Below are positions 27,591 to 36,235 of a DNA stretch of 64,000 bases, in pieces. The position numbers were made by a program, and so were the translations under genes. Below the pieces are notes generated by a model that saw only the letters and a program-made list of their open reading frames with translations, did not search any database and had not been told where the DNA came from. Source of the stretch: Streptomyces sp. NBC_01408 (lineage in GTDB: Bacteria; Actinomycetota; Actinomycetes; Streptomycetales; Streptomycetaceae); contig NZ_JAPEPJ010000002.1 of NCBI RefSeq assembly GCF_026340255.1, positions 62,001-126,000 of the forward strand, given 5' to 3'. Position 1 is the first letter of the stretch. Every line of letters begins with the position of its first letter.

Positions 27591-28392
27591 CCTGATCTGC
27601 CTGGGCGGCCGCCGCCGCCACGAGTATCTCCAGGTAAGCCCGGCCCCGCGTGAGCTGCCCCGGCAGTTCGGCGGCTTCGGGGTACCAACGCTTCTCGTAC
27701 TCCCAGCAGAGCCAGCCGTCCCGCGGTGCGACGGCCACCGCCTCGGCGAGCGGCAGCACGCCCGCGCCGAGCCCGAGCGGGGTGAGCTCCTGCGCCGACG
27801 CCACGTCCTTCACCTGTATGTAGCCCAGGTGCCCGGCCAGGGCCCGCCGGGACTCCGTCGGCGATTCGCCCCCCAGCCAGGTATGCAGTACGTCCCACAG
27901 CGCGCCGGTGCCCGGATGCCCGACCTGGTCCAGCACCCGCGCGGCCGCAGCGCCGGTGCGGTGCGAGTCGTGGGTCTCCAGCAGGATCCGCACACCGTGC
28001 CGCCCGGCGAACGGCGCCGCCGCCAGCAGCCTGCGCACGGCATGGGCGTCGGCGACCGCCTCGGGCAGCTCGGCGCCGCCGGGGAAGACCCGCACCCAGG
28101 GCGCTTCGAGGTCGGCGGCGAGCCGGACCAAGGCGCGCAGCTCTGCGAGGACCGGCTCGTCGTCGCCGGGCGCCGCCACCTTGGCGTAGCCCGCGACGCC
28201 GAGGGTGCTGACGCCCGCCGCCCGGAGGGTCCGCAGGGCCGCGGCGCGCTCGGCGGCCGGGCTGCCGGGGTGCAGCGGTTCCTCGGGGTGCGCACGCAGT
28301 TCGAGGCCGTCGAAACCGTGGGCGGCCGCCAGGCCTGCGCTCCGGTCGAGGTCGGCACCGGGCAGGCCGAGTGTGGAGAAGGCGTATTTCAC
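27556..28392 (-). CDS. Sugar phosphate isomerase/epimerase (xylose-isomerase-like TIM barrel)
   Basis: A 278-aa AP-endonuclease-2-type TIM barrel. Metal-ligand-like motifs include ILLETHDSH, GALWDVLHTW (Asp/His), GYIQVKDV and a final Glu in CWEYEKRW, as in sugar epimerases. The ATG overlaps the LacI regulator stop by 4 bp, so it is co-expressed with its regulator. It belongs to the same divergon as the Gfo/Idh-DUF993-isomerase operon, implying isomerisation of the same sugar or keto-sugar intermediate. Confidence 0.85.
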   Translation of the reverse strand: MKYAFSTLGLPGADLDRSAGLAAAHGFDGLELRAHPEEPLHPGSPAAERAAALRTLRAAGVSTLGVAGYAKVAAPGDDEPVLAELRALVRLAADLEAPWVRVFPGGAELPEAVADAHAVRRLLAAAPFAGRHGVRILLETHDSHRTGAAAARVLDQVGHPGTGALWDVLHTWLGGESPTESRRALAGHLGYIQVKDVASAQELTPLGLGAGVLPLAEAVAVAPRDGWLCWEYEKRWYPEAAELPGQLTRGRAYLEILVAAAAAQADQAERTSRPGSTP

Positions 28393-29465
28393 GGACGGCT
28401 CCCTTCGGCCGGGGGCGGCGCTGTGGATCCGCGCACCATCAGCTCGGTGGGCAGGGTGGTGATGCCGCCCGGGGGCGGCAGCCGACGTCCGGTGACCAGT
28501 TGGGCGGCGAGCGCCCCCGCCTCACGCAGGGGCACACGGACAGTGGTCAGCGCGGGCGCGGTGTCCACGCAGAAGGGCAGGTCGTCGAAGCCGGCGACGG
28601 ATACATCCTCCGGGATCCGTATGCCCGCCTCGCGCAGGGCCGCGGCGACACCGGTCGCCACGGTGTCGTTGGCCGCGGCGACCGCGGTGAAGGGCAGCCC
28701 GCGGCGCAGCAGTTCGCGGGTGGCGTCGTAGCCCGCGGCACGTTCGAATCCGGCGTGCACGGTGAGGGGTGCGCACGCCTCGGGCAGGGCGGGGTCGTGA
28801 CGCAGCAGGGCGGCGCGGTGCCCGGCGAGCCGTTCCCTGGTGGTGCTCAGCTCCGGTGGGCCGGCGACGTAGGCGATGCGGCGGTGGCCGAGTGTCAGCA
28901 GGTGTTCGGCGAGGCGGAAGGCCCCTCCGTGGTCGTCGAACATCACGGTGGCGACGGGGAGCCCCTCGGGGACCGGCAGGGGAGGCCGCCCGCACAGGAC
29001 CACCGGCGCGCCGGTGGCCGCCATCCGTGCGACGCGGGCCGTGAGTACCGCGGTGTGCCCGGGCTCCTCGACGGCGCCGCCGGTGAGGACGACGCCGCCG
29101 GCCCGCTGGCCTTCCAGCAGGGTGAGGTAGGCCAGTTCGGCCGCGGGGGCGCCTTCGGTGTTGCAGACGACGGCGAGCCGGCGGGGGTCCGAGCCGCCGC
29201 TGGGTGAGAGGGCGCCTTGCAGGGAGCCGGCGAGGATCCCGAAGAAGCTGTCCGCGACGTCGTGGACGAGCACGCCGACGAGGTCGGAAGTGGCGGCCGC
29301 GAGCGCGCGGGCGGGGCCGTTGGCGATGTAGCCGAGCTCCTCCACAGCCCGCTCCACCCGGGTGCGGGTACCGCCTGCCACGGGGTACCCGCCGTTGAGT
29401 ACGCGCGAGACCGTGGCGGGCGATACGCCTGCGTGCGCCGCGACTTCGGCGAGAGTCACCGCCAT
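28389..29465 (-). CDS. LacI-family repressor
   Basis: A 358-aa repressor. The LacI HTH (TLAEVAAHAGVSPATVSRVLNG) and hinge helix (NGPARALA) are followed by a periplasmic-binding-like sensor core (VGVLVHDVADSFFG; VAGFDDLPFCVDTAPALTTV). Two ATGs are adjacent (29468 and 29465). GGAGG is 3 nt from the first and 6 nt from the second, so the second is preferred. Two perfect GAAAGCGCTTTC operators lie in the divergent intergenic region at 84 and 152 bp upstream of this start. It probably represses both its own isomerase-containing operon and the opposite Gfo/Idh operon. Confidence 0.94.
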   Translation of the reverse strand: MAVTLAEVAAHAGVSPATVSRVLNGGYPVAGGTRTRVERAVEELGYIANGPARALAAATSDLVGVLVHDVADSFFGILAGSLQGALSPSGGSDPRRLAVVCNTEGAPAAELAYLTLLEGQRAGGVVLTGGAVEEPGHTAVLTARVARMAATGAPVVLCGRPPLPVPEGLPVATVMFDDHGGAFRLAEHLLTLGHRRIAYVAGPPELSTTRERLAGHRAALLRHDPALPEACAPLTVHAGFERAAGYDATRELLRRGLPFTAVAAANDTVATGVAAALREAGIRIPEDVSVAGFDDLPFCVDTAPALTTVRVPLREAGALAAQLVTGRRLPPPGGITTLPTELMVRGSTAPPPAEGSRP

Positions 29466-29548
29466 CATGCACCTCCCCTTCCGGACCCCTGCTTGTGGCC
29501 CGGGTCATCGTCTCATCCGGTCTGTGGACCTCCATACTCCCTCAGAAA

Positions 29549-29560
29549 GAAAGCGCTTTC
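29549..29560. promoter_or_regulatory. LacI-type operator 1
   Basis: GAAAGCGCTTTC is a perfect 12-bp palindrome with the central CG typical of LacI-family sites. It is the copy nearer the lacI-family gene. Confidence 0.85.
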
Positions 29561-29616
29561 CATCACCCGCAAGAGTGTTGCATCGGAGCAACTCCCCGCT
29601 CTAGCGTGGAAGCAGT

Positions 29617-29628
29617 GAAAGCGCTTTC
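29617..29628. promoter_or_regulatory. LacI-type operator 2
   Basis: A second perfect GAAAGCGCTTTC, 68 bp centre-to-centre from operator 1 and 45 bp before the Gfo/Idh GTG start. The spacing permits looping or independent control of the divergent promoters. Confidence 0.85.
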
Positions 29629-29672
29629 TATGCGCCGCACCGTGGAACCGCAGACACGAAGGAGGGGACACC

Positions 29673-30824
29673 GTGGCACGCAGGACGATCAAGATCGCGA
29701 TGAACGGCGTGACCGGACGCATGGGGTACCGCCAGCATCTGGTCCGCTCCGTGCTCGCACTGCGCGAGCAGGGCGGCCTGGACCTGGGTGACGGCAGGAC
29801 GCTGTGGCCGGAGCCGGTCCTCGTGGGGCGGCGGGAGCCGGCCTTGCGCGCCATCGCCGAAGAGCACGGGCTGGAGCACGTCAGTACGGACTTGGCGGCC
29901 GTACTTGCCGATCCCGAGGTCGAGATCTATTTCGACGCCCAGGTCACCAGCGCCCGCGAGACGGCGTTGCGGCAGGCCATAGCGGCGGGAAAGCACGTGT
30001 ACTGCGAGAAGCCGACGGCCCTGAGCTTCGAGTCCTCGCTGGAGCTGGCCCGGCTGGCCGCGGCCCGGGGCATCAAGCACGGCGTCGTCCAGGACAAGCT
30101 GTTCCTGCCAGGGCTGATGAAGCTGAAGCGACTGATAGAGGGGGGCTTCTTCGGCGAGATCCTCTCTGTACGCGGGGAGTTCGGGTACTGGGTGTTCGAG
30201 GGAGACTGGCAGCCCGCGCAGCGCCCCTCGTGGAACTACCGGACGCAGGACGGCGGGGGCATCGTCGCCGACATGTTCCCGCACTGGGAGTACCTGCTGC
30301 ATGAAATGTTCGGCCGTGTCCGCACCGTGCAGGCCCTCACCCGTACGCACATCGGCCGCCGCTGGGACGAGCGGGGCAAGCCGTACGAGGCGACAGCCGA
30401 TGACGCCGCGTACGGGATCTTCGAGCTGGAGGGCGGCGCGGTCGCGCAGATCAACTCCTCCTGGGCGGTTCGGGTCCATCGCGACGAGCTGGTGGAGTTC
30501 CAGGTGGACGGCACGCACGGGTCGGCGGTCGCCGGGCTGCGCGGCTGCCGGATCCAGCACCGCGGTGCGACGCCCAAGCCGGTGTGGAATCCGGATCTCC
30601 CGCAGACCGAGGCCTTCCGCTCGCAGTGGCAGGAGGTTCCGGACAACGCCCCGTCCGACAACGCCTTCAAGGCTCAGTGGGAGCTGTTCCTGCGACACGT
30701 CGTGCTCGACGAGCCCTGGCAGTGGGATCTGCTCGCCGGGGCGCGAGGGGTGCAGTTCGCCGATCTGGGCCTGCGATCCTCGGCCGAGGGGCAGCGGCTG
30801 ACGGTGCCGGAGGTGGTCCTGTGA
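29673..30824 (+). CDS. Gfo/Idh/MocA-family oxidoreductase
   Basis: A 383-aa NAD(P)-dependent sugar dehydrogenase. An N-terminal Rossmann-like segment (IKIAMNGVTGRMGYRQ), the family hallmark EKP (HVYCEKPTA) and a C-terminal alpha/beta substrate domain (GGGIVADMFPHWEY) are present. GTG start with AAGGAGG 7 nt upstream. It is first in a three-gene operon coupled by 4-bp overlaps to a DUF993 protein and an isomerase. Oxidation of a sugar, inositol or glycoside (for example to a 3-keto form) is expected; the actual substrate is not deducible. Confidence 0.92.
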   Translation: MARRTIKIAMNGVTGRMGYRQHLVRSVLALREQGGLDLGDGRTLWPEPVLVGRREPALRAIAEEHGLEHVSTDLAAVLADPEVEIYFDAQVTSARETALRQAIAAGKHVYCEKPTALSFESSLELARLAAARGIKHGVVQDKLFLPGLMKLKRLIEGGFFGEILSVRGEFGYWVFEGDWQPAQRPSWNYRTQDGGGIVADMFPHWEYLLHEMFGRVRTVQALTRTHIGRRWDERGKPYEATADDAAYGIFELEGGAVAQINSSWAVRVHRDELVEFQVDGTHGSAVAGLRGCRIQHRGATPKPVWNPDLPQTEAFRSQWQEVPDNAPSDNAFKAQWELFLRHVVLDEPWQWDLLAGARGVQFADLGLRSSAEGQRLTVPEVVL

Positions 30825-31978
30825 GCGTCCGGCTCCCCTCGGCCGACGGCGGGTACCGCCTGTACCGTCCGAACGGCGATCCCTTTTCACCCCTGGCCTG
30901 CGGCCCGGCCCGCACGCGTACCTTCTACTCGGCCGCGCACGTGGTGGCGGACCCGCTGGCCGCGTCGGCCGAATCCGGGCCGGTCGTCGACTGGGAGTCC
31001 ACGCTGGCCTTCCGGCGCCGGCTGTGGGCCCAGGGTCTCGGGGTGGCCGAGGCCATGGACACCGCTCAGCGCGGGATGGGCCTCGACTGGGCGACGGCGG
31101 CGGAACTCATCCGGCGTTCCGCTGCCGAGGCCCGGGCGGCGGGCGGGCGGCTCGTATGCGGCACGGGCACCGACCAGCTCTCCGCCGGGGCTCCGCACTC
31201 CCTTGCCGCGATCACCGCGGCGTACGAGGAACAGCTCGCGCACACCGAGGCCTGTGGGGCGGGGGCGGTCCTGATGGCCTCGCGGGCGCTGGCCGCTGCC
31301 GCGCGCGGCCCGGAGGACTACCTGGCGGTGTACGGGCGTCTTCTCCGACAGAGCGCGCGGCCGGTCGTACTGCACTGGCTGGGGCCGATCTTCGACCCGG
31401 AGCTGGCCGGCTACTGGGGCCACGAAGACCTCGACGAGGCCACGGACGTCTTCCTGAAGATCATCGCCGAGTCCCCGGAGAAGGTGGACGGGATCAAGGT
31501 CTCGCTGCTGGACGCGGAGCGGGAGGTCGACATCCGCCGGCGCCTGCCCGCGGGCGTGCGCTGTTACACGGGCGACGACTATCACTATCCGCAACTGATC
31601 GCCGGTGACGGGGAGCTGGCCAGTGACGCGCTCCTGGGGATCTTCGACCCGATCGCCCCGATCGCGGCCCGGGCCGCCCTCGCACTGGACCGGGGGGATC
31701 CCACGGGGTTCCGGGAGCTGCTGGATCCGACGGTGCCCCTGTCCAGACACCTCTTCGCCCCGCCCACCCGCTTCTACAAGACCGGGGTAGTACTGCTGGC
31801 CTGGCTGGCCGGGTACCAGGAGCACTTCACGATGGTGGGCGGGCTGCAGTCGGCCCGGTCGCTCCCCCACCTGGCCACCGCCTACGAACTGGCGGACGGA
31901 CTGGGCCTCTTCCCGGATCCGGAGCTCGCCGAGGACCGCATGCGCCGATTGCTCGCCGTGTACGGGGTGACGTCATGA
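30821..31978 (+). CDS. DUF993/dihydrodipicolinate-synthase-like aldolase
   Basis: A 385-aa protein of the DUF993 family, a TIM-barrel group related to dihydrodipicolinate synthase/KDG aldolase. Conserved-looking stretches are GMGLDWATAAELIRRS, RPVVLHWLGPIFDP, VDGIKVSLLD (a Lys at the position of the Schiff-base strand) and YTGDDYHYPQLIAGDG. The GTG overlaps the Gfo/Idh stop (GTGA) and its own end overlaps the next ATG. Retro-aldol cleavage of the oxidised sugar is a reasonable inference. I know of no established reaction for this family. Confidence 0.88.
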   Translation: MSVRLPSADGGYRLYRPNGDPFSPLACGPARTRTFYSAAHVVADPLAASAESGPVVDWESTLAFRRRLWAQGLGVAEAMDTAQRGMGLDWATAAELIRRSAAEARAAGGRLVCGTGTDQLSAGAPHSLAAITAAYEEQLAHTEACGAGAVLMASRALAAAARGPEDYLAVYGRLLRQSARPVVLHWLGPIFDPELAGYWGHEDLDEATDVFLKIIAESPEKVDGIKVSLLDAEREVDIRRRLPAGVRCYTGDDYHYPQLIAGDGELASDALLGIFDPIAPIAARAALALDRGDPTGFRELLDPTVPLSRHLFAPPTRFYKTGVVLLAWLAGYQEHFTMVGGLQSARSLPHLATAYELADGLGLFPDPELAEDRMRRLLAVYGVTS

Positions 31979-32856
31979 GCCCCGCCACCACGCCCACTCC
32001 GGCCCAGGCCCCAACCCCCGCCCCTGCACCCACCCCCGCGCGGTTCAGCCTCAACCAGGAGACGATCCGCCAGTGGTCGCTGCCCGAGCTGGTCACCGGG
32101 TGCGCGGAGGCCGGAGTGGGCGCGGTCGGGCTGTGGCGGGACCCGGTGCGCGGGTTCGGGGTGCGGGAGACGGCGAAGCTGGTCACCGACGCCGGGCTGC
32201 GCGTCAGTTCCCTGTGCCGCGGCGGCTTCTTCACCGCCGCCGACCCGGCCGGCCGGGCGGAGGCGCTGGAGGACAACCGTCGGGCCGTGGAGGAGGCGGC
32301 CGAACTGAGCGCCGGCACACTGGTCCTGGTCTCAGGCGGGCTACCCCCCGGCGACCGCGACCTGGTGGCGGCTCGCGGGCGGATCGCCGACATCCTGGGC
32401 GAGCTGGCTCCATGGGCCTCAGCGCACGGGGTACGGCTGGGCATCGAGCCGCTGCATCCGATGTTCGCTTCCGACCGCTGCGTGGTCTCCACCCTCGGAC
32501 AAGCCCTGGACATCGCCGAGCAGTTCCCCGCGGACCAGGTGGGAGTGGTGGCCGACTCGTACCACCTGTGGTGGGACGAACGGCTGCCGGCAGATCTGCG
32601 CAGGGCAGGCGAGGGCGGCCGCATCGTATCCGTGCAAGTGGCCGACTGGATGACTCCGCTGCCCGAAGGCGTGCTGCTGGGGCGTGGACAGCTGGGCGAC
32701 GGATCCATCGACCTGCGGGGATTCAGGGAACTGGCCGACGGGGCCGGCTACCGGGGCCCGGTGGAGGTCGAGATCTTCCACCCGGGGCTGTGGGTCCGTG
32801 ACGGCGAGGAGGTCCTGCGGGAGGTGATCGAACGCTACCGCGCACACGTCGAGTGA
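31975..32856 (+). CDS. Sugar phosphate isomerase/epimerase
   Basis: A 293-aa xylose-isomerase-like TIM barrel with a Thr/Pro/Ala-rich leader (about 22 residues). Metal-site candidates are Glu in RLGIEPLHPMF, Asp/His in VVADSYHLWWD, Gln in VSVQVADW and Glu in PVEVEIFHPGLW. It is the third gene of the operon (ATGA overlap with the DUF993 gene). With the minus-strand isomerase, the locus carries two distinct members of this fold, suggesting successive isomerisation or lyase steps. Confidence 0.87.
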   Translation: MSPATTPTPAQAPTPAPAPTPARFSLNQETIRQWSLPELVTGCAEAGVGAVGLWRDPVRGFGVRETAKLVTDAGLRVSSLCRGGFFTAADPAGRAEALEDNRRAVEEAAELSAGTLVLVSGGLPPGDRDLVAARGRIADILGELAPWASAHGVRLGIEPLHPMFASDRCVVSTLGQALDIAEQFPADQVGVVADSYHLWWDERLPADLRRAGEGGRIVSVQVADWMTPLPEGVLLGRGQLGDGSIDLRGFRELADGAGYRGPVEVEIFHPGLWVRDGEEVLREVIERYRAHVE

Positions 32857-32929
32857 GTCCGGACTGCCCGGCCTGCGGCCCTCCGCCCAAGCAGCAGCTG
32901 CCCGGCAGCCCCCACCGGGTCAGCGGATC

Positions 32930-33250
32930 CCACCCGGGGCCGAAACGCCCCCGCGAGTCGGCAGCGCCCCCCTGTGCCCGACCGGGTCAGGGGCCCCGGC
33001 CGGGGGGCGAAACGCCCCCGCAGGTCAGCAGCGCCCCGTGGGCGGGACCGCCCGGATCGTCGGGCCCCGGGCGGGAGCCGAGAGCCCCGGGGGTCGAGAC
33101 AACCTCGCAGGTCAGCGGCGCGCGCGGGCGGGACTGAGCGGACGTCGGGTCCCGGGCGGGAGCCGAGACGCCCGCGCGGGTCCACGGCGCCCGCGGGCGG
33201 CCCCGGCCGGATCTGTGGATGCTGGCCGGGAGCCGAGACGCCCCCCGGGG
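32930..33250. repeat. Degenerate tandem array, about 70-bp units
   Basis: Recurring CGAAACGCCCCCGC/CGAGACGCCC units begin near 32941, 33008, 33079-33095, 33164 and 33234, each followed by GGTCAGCRGCGCCC-like sequence. The stretch 32857-33307 holds no recognisable gene. Confidence 0.7.
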
Positions 33251-33307
33251 ACGAGGGTGGCCGGTGCTGCGACCAGGGTCTCGGCACCTGCTCCGGTGGA
33301 GGGCGGA

Positions 33308-34201
33308 TCAGTCCTGGTAGTCGTACTTCATGCCGATACCCAGGGTGCTCTGGAGCGGGAGGAGATCGGCGCCGACGATGTCGAGGACGAGAGGGAGGAG
33401 GAGTTCGGCCAGCCGGGCGGCCTCCGACGGGGTCAGCGCGGCCCAGGGGGCAGCGGCGAGTTCGTCGGTGAGTTTCTCCACAGCGGTACGGAGCGCCAGC
33501 CCGGCTTCGGTGGTCGCGCCGTCGCCGTCCAGCAGGTCCCGGGTGACGAGGCGGTCGCGGGCGGCGTTCCAGTCCTGCGCCGTCCACTGGCGGCTCTCGA
33601 AGGCCTCGACCGGGACGGCTCCGACTCCGGCCTGCAGGACCAGGGATTCGACCGGGTCGAGGTGGTGGGCCTGTAGGGCGATGAGGTGGCCGTCCCCGCG
33701 GTGCTCGCGCAGGATCGTGGCCGCGTGCCAGAGAACCGCGTGCGGCGCCTCGGGCCAGGGCAGGGCGGAGTTGGCGGCGGCCAGCGGGCGCCCGGCCGGG
33801 GCTGCGGACTCGGCGGCGCGCCGGGCCAGCCGCGTCGCCTCGGCCAGGTCCGCGGAGGTGGTGCGCTTGGCGAACAGCCCGCGCAGCGCGCGGTCGGTGG
33901 CGGTGGCGCGGGCCGCGAGGACCCGGGCGGGATGGGCGGTCCGCCAGGTGTGGGCGGCGTACCGCTCCACCATGCGCGGGGCGAATCCGTAGAAGAGGGA
34001 ACCGACGAGCTCGGGGCCTACCGGGCCGAGCGGCGCGGCGCGGTAGGCGAAGTACAGGGGCCACCGGTCGTCGGTGGCGTAGCCGAGGGTTGCGGCCTCC
34101 TCGTAGGACTCCGGCGCGAAGTAGACGATGGCGTGTACGGGTTCGAGCAGCTGCCACAGCCGACGGATCGTTCCCAGGTCGTGCACACCCCTGTACGTCA
34201 T
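33308..34201 (-). CDS. SCO6745-like protein, function unknown
   Basis: A 297-aa, mainly helical protein. The N-terminal TIRRLWQLLEPVHAIVYFAPES, then YRAAPLGPVG, a middle LPWPEAPHAVLWHAATILREHRGDGH and a C-terminal winged-helix-like part (ARDRLVTRDLLDGDG) match a family annotated in Streptomyces as SCO6745-like. The ATG at 34201 has a GGGGGACAGGGAC leader that can pair with 16S rRNA; a GTG at 34216 is the alternative. Its downstream end lies next to the degenerate repeat array. The role is unknown. Confidence 0.75.
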   Translation of the reverse strand: MTYRGVHDLGTIRRLWQLLEPVHAIVYFAPESYEEAATLGYATDDRWPLYFAYRAAPLGPVGPELVGSLFYGFAPRMVERYAAHTWRTAHPARVLAARATATDRALRGLFAKRTTSADLAEATRLARRAAESAAPAGRPLAAANSALPWPEAPHAVLWHAATILREHRGDGHLIALQAHHLDPVESLVLQAGVGAVPVEAFESRQWTAQDWNAARDRLVTRDLLDGDGATTEAGLALRTAVEKLTDELAAAPWAALTPSEAARLAELLLPLVLDIVGADLLPLQSTLGIGMKYDYQD

Positions 34202-34407
34202 GTCCCTGTCCCCCACGGTCAGTTGAGCGTCGCTCCCGGCAGGTGGTCAGCCTAGGGGTCGCCGGTGGCCGGGGCCGCGGTCGGCCGGAACACGGTGGAC
34301 TGCGCCCGCAAGAGGTGTTTAGGATCGTGATCAGGGCATCGCGTGTCGGTCACCGGCTGGGTGAGGCATGGAGGCGCCCGTGACGTGCCTTTCGGAGGCA
34401 TTCACTC

Positions 34408-34806
34408 ATGGCAGTCGAACTGAACCACACGATCATCCACTCCCGTGACAACCGGGAATCAGCCACTTTCCTGGCGCACATCCTCGGCCTCGAGGTCGGG
34501 ACCGAATGGGGCCCCTTCGTCCCCGTAGACCTCAGCAACGGCGTCACCCTGGACTTCGCCGCCATCCCGGCCGAGTCGATCACTCCGCAGCACTACGCGT
34601 TCCTCCTCTCCGAGGAGGAGTTCGACGTGTCGTTCGAGAAGATCCGGTCGGCGGGAATCCCCTACTTCGCCGATCCGCACGGCGAGCGGCCCGGCGAGAT
34701 CAACCACAACGACGGCGGGCGCGGCGTCTACTTCCTGGACCCCGCCGGGCACGGCATGGAGATCATCACCCGCCCGTACGGCTACCAGGAGGCTGGGGAC
34801 GAGTAG
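34408..34806 (+). CDS. VOC (glyoxalase/bleomycin-resistance-fold) protein
   Basis: A 132-aa protein with the paired beta-alpha-beta-beta-beta fold of the vicinal oxygen chelate family. Metal-ligand candidates are His in LNHTIIHS, His in TPQHYAFLL and Glu in HGMEIITRPYG. GGAGG precedes the ATG by 10 nt. The family includes glyoxalases, dioxygenases and resistance proteins; context does not discriminate. Confidence 0.9.
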   Translation: MAVELNHTIIHSRDNRESATFLAHILGLEVGTEWGPFVPVDLSNGVTLDFAAIPAESITPQHYAFLLSEEEFDVSFEKIRSAGIPYFADPHGERPGEINHNDGGRGVYFLDPAGHGMEIITRPYGYQEAGDE

Positions 34807-34833
34807 CCCCCGCCGGATCAGTGCGGTGGAGCC

Positions 34834-35215
34834 GTGGCCGGGGACCCGGCCGCCGGGGCGCTGGACGCCCTGCTGACGGACACCGGTCCGGCGGTCCGCG
34901 CGACGGCTCGCGCCCGGGAGTGCGCAGCGCGGCCCGGGCCGGGCTGCTGCGGGAGGTGCCGCCGCGCGACGGGGGCGATGATGCCCTGTGGTGGGGCCGG
35001 GATGCCGCGCAGACGGCGGACCTGGAGCGGGCGCTGGCCGAGGACCTCGTACGGAGCCTGCTGTAGGGGGTGGCGCGAGGCGGTCTCGGCCAACCCGCAC
35101 CTGCCTTCGGATCGGGGGGCGGCGGAACCGGCCCCCGACCCCGACCCGGACGTCCGCCGGACGGTGGCGATGGGGCCGTTGCCGGCGGAGGAGCAGCGGC
35201 CCAGCCGGCCGGGCC
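34834..35215 (+). pseudogene. Decayed LRV/HEAT-repeat gene fragment
   Basis: HEAT/LRV-like sequence is split between frames. ALDALLTDTGPAVRATAR is in one frame, LLREVPPRDGG then LERALAEDLVRSLL in a second, and SANPHLPSDRG then DPDPDVRRTVAMG back in the first. No single frame or start covers it. The phrases (NPHLPSD, DPDPDVRRTVA) are typical of streptomycete leucine-rich-repeat-variant proteins. Confidence 0.45.
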
Positions 35216-35229
35216 CGCGCCGCGTCAGC

Positions 35230-35777
35230 GAATCCCGGCCAGCCCCCGCACACTCGGCGGCCCGGACCCGCGGGGGCTCGTGTCGGCGGCCAGAGCGGCC
35301 GCAGGGGCAGCGCGGGGAACCGGGCCACCTCCTCCCGGATCCGGACCGAGGGGGCGGCGGCGAGCACCTCGTACGCCCGGTCGGCCGGTTCGGCGCGGGC
35401 GTCGGCCGCGGCCCACAGCGTCAGGTGCCGTGTGTGCCCGGCCGGCTCCCCGAACAGCAGCCGGACCCGTGCTCGGTCGGCATCCCGGCCCGTATCCGGG
35501 CCTCCGCCAGACGCCCGCGTACGGCGCGGTCGGTGCCGGCGGGGTGGTCGGGATGGTCGGCGGACGCGGCGATGACTGCGTCGGGCGGGTCACGGCGCCG
35601 CAGCAGGGCCGGGGTGGTGTCGAGCAGCCGCAGCAGGATCTCGTCCGGGGCGGCACGGTTCCGGACCAGGCCGTCCCGACGGGCCTGCCTCAGCCGCTCC
35701 CCGACGGAGTCCCCGTATGCCTGCCCACCCCACTCGTCACCCGGCCACCCGTCACCCGTTGCCCACGCGTCCTGCAT
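35230..35777 (-). pseudogene. Frameshifted LRV-repeat protein gene
   Basis: From an ATG at 35777 one frame reads GERLRQARRDGLVRNRAAPDE, LLRLLDTTPALLRRRD and ADHPDHPAGTDRAV up to about 35460. The homologous sequence then continues in another frame as RHLTLWAAADARAEPADRAY and SVRIREEVARFPALPLRPLW. A third frame carries ALAADTSPR. The pattern is that of a leucine-rich-repeat-variant protein broken by at least one frameshift near 35455-35465. It faces the plus-strand remnant at 34834. Confidence 0.6.
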
Positions 35778-35813
35778 CCACCGAAACGCAGACGGATCCG
35801 GGGTTGATACGCC

Positions 35814-35847
35814 GTCGGGCCGGACCCTGGAGGGGGTCCGGCCCGAC
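35814..35847 (-). terminator. Strong hairpin downstream of tRNA-Trp
   Basis: A perfect 14-bp stem, GTCGGGCCGGACCC/GGGTCCGGCCCGAC, with a 6-nt loop, 24 nt past the tRNA 3' end. It is probably the tRNA terminator. Confidence 0.85.
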
Positions 35848-35870
35848 AGCGTACTGCTGACAACTCTTTG

Positions 35871-35944
35871 CAGGGGCGGCAGGATTCGAACCTGCGGCCT
35901 TCGGTTTTGGAGACCGGCGCTCTGACCAGCTGAGCTACACCCCT
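35871..35944 (-). tRNA. tRNA-Trp (anticodon CCA)
   Basis: A 74-nt cloverleaf read on the minus strand. Acceptor AGGGGTG pairs with CGCCCCT (one G-U). The D arm contains AGCTCAGCTGGTCAGAGC, the anticodon loop is CTCCAAA between CCGGT and ACCGA, and the T arm contains GGTTCGAATCC. The discriminator base is G. The 3' CCA is not encoded (GCA follows). A strong terminator lies just downstream. Confidence 0.95.
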
Positions 35945-36235
35945 TCGGCGAGACCAACCATGACACGGCGCGCCCCGAAGATCCACCGAATTCGGCGGGC
36001 AACCGGGTGGAAGTTCGGCGCGCGCCTGTACATCGGAGGCTTCCGGCCACCCGATCGGGTCGTTCTCCCTGGTCAGCGCGGTACGGCGTGGGGCCGTCCG
36101 GGCATGGCCGAGCCGGCCGGGCCAGCCGCTGTCCGCTCCGTGAGACGGGAGGCGCCGGGGGAACCGGGGGAACCGGGGGGGTACCCGGGGGGGCGGAGAG
36201 CGGCCAGGCCCCGGGGCCCACTTCGAGTCGCCCCC

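Noticed and set aside
32930..33250. Possible CRISPR array from regularly spaced repeats
   Set aside because: The units are about 70 bp, degenerate and contiguous, with no unique spacers and no cas genes nearby.
35871..35944. tRNA-Trp as an occupied integrase attachment site
   Set aside because: No integrase gene or duplicated tRNA 3' end is visible within the window.
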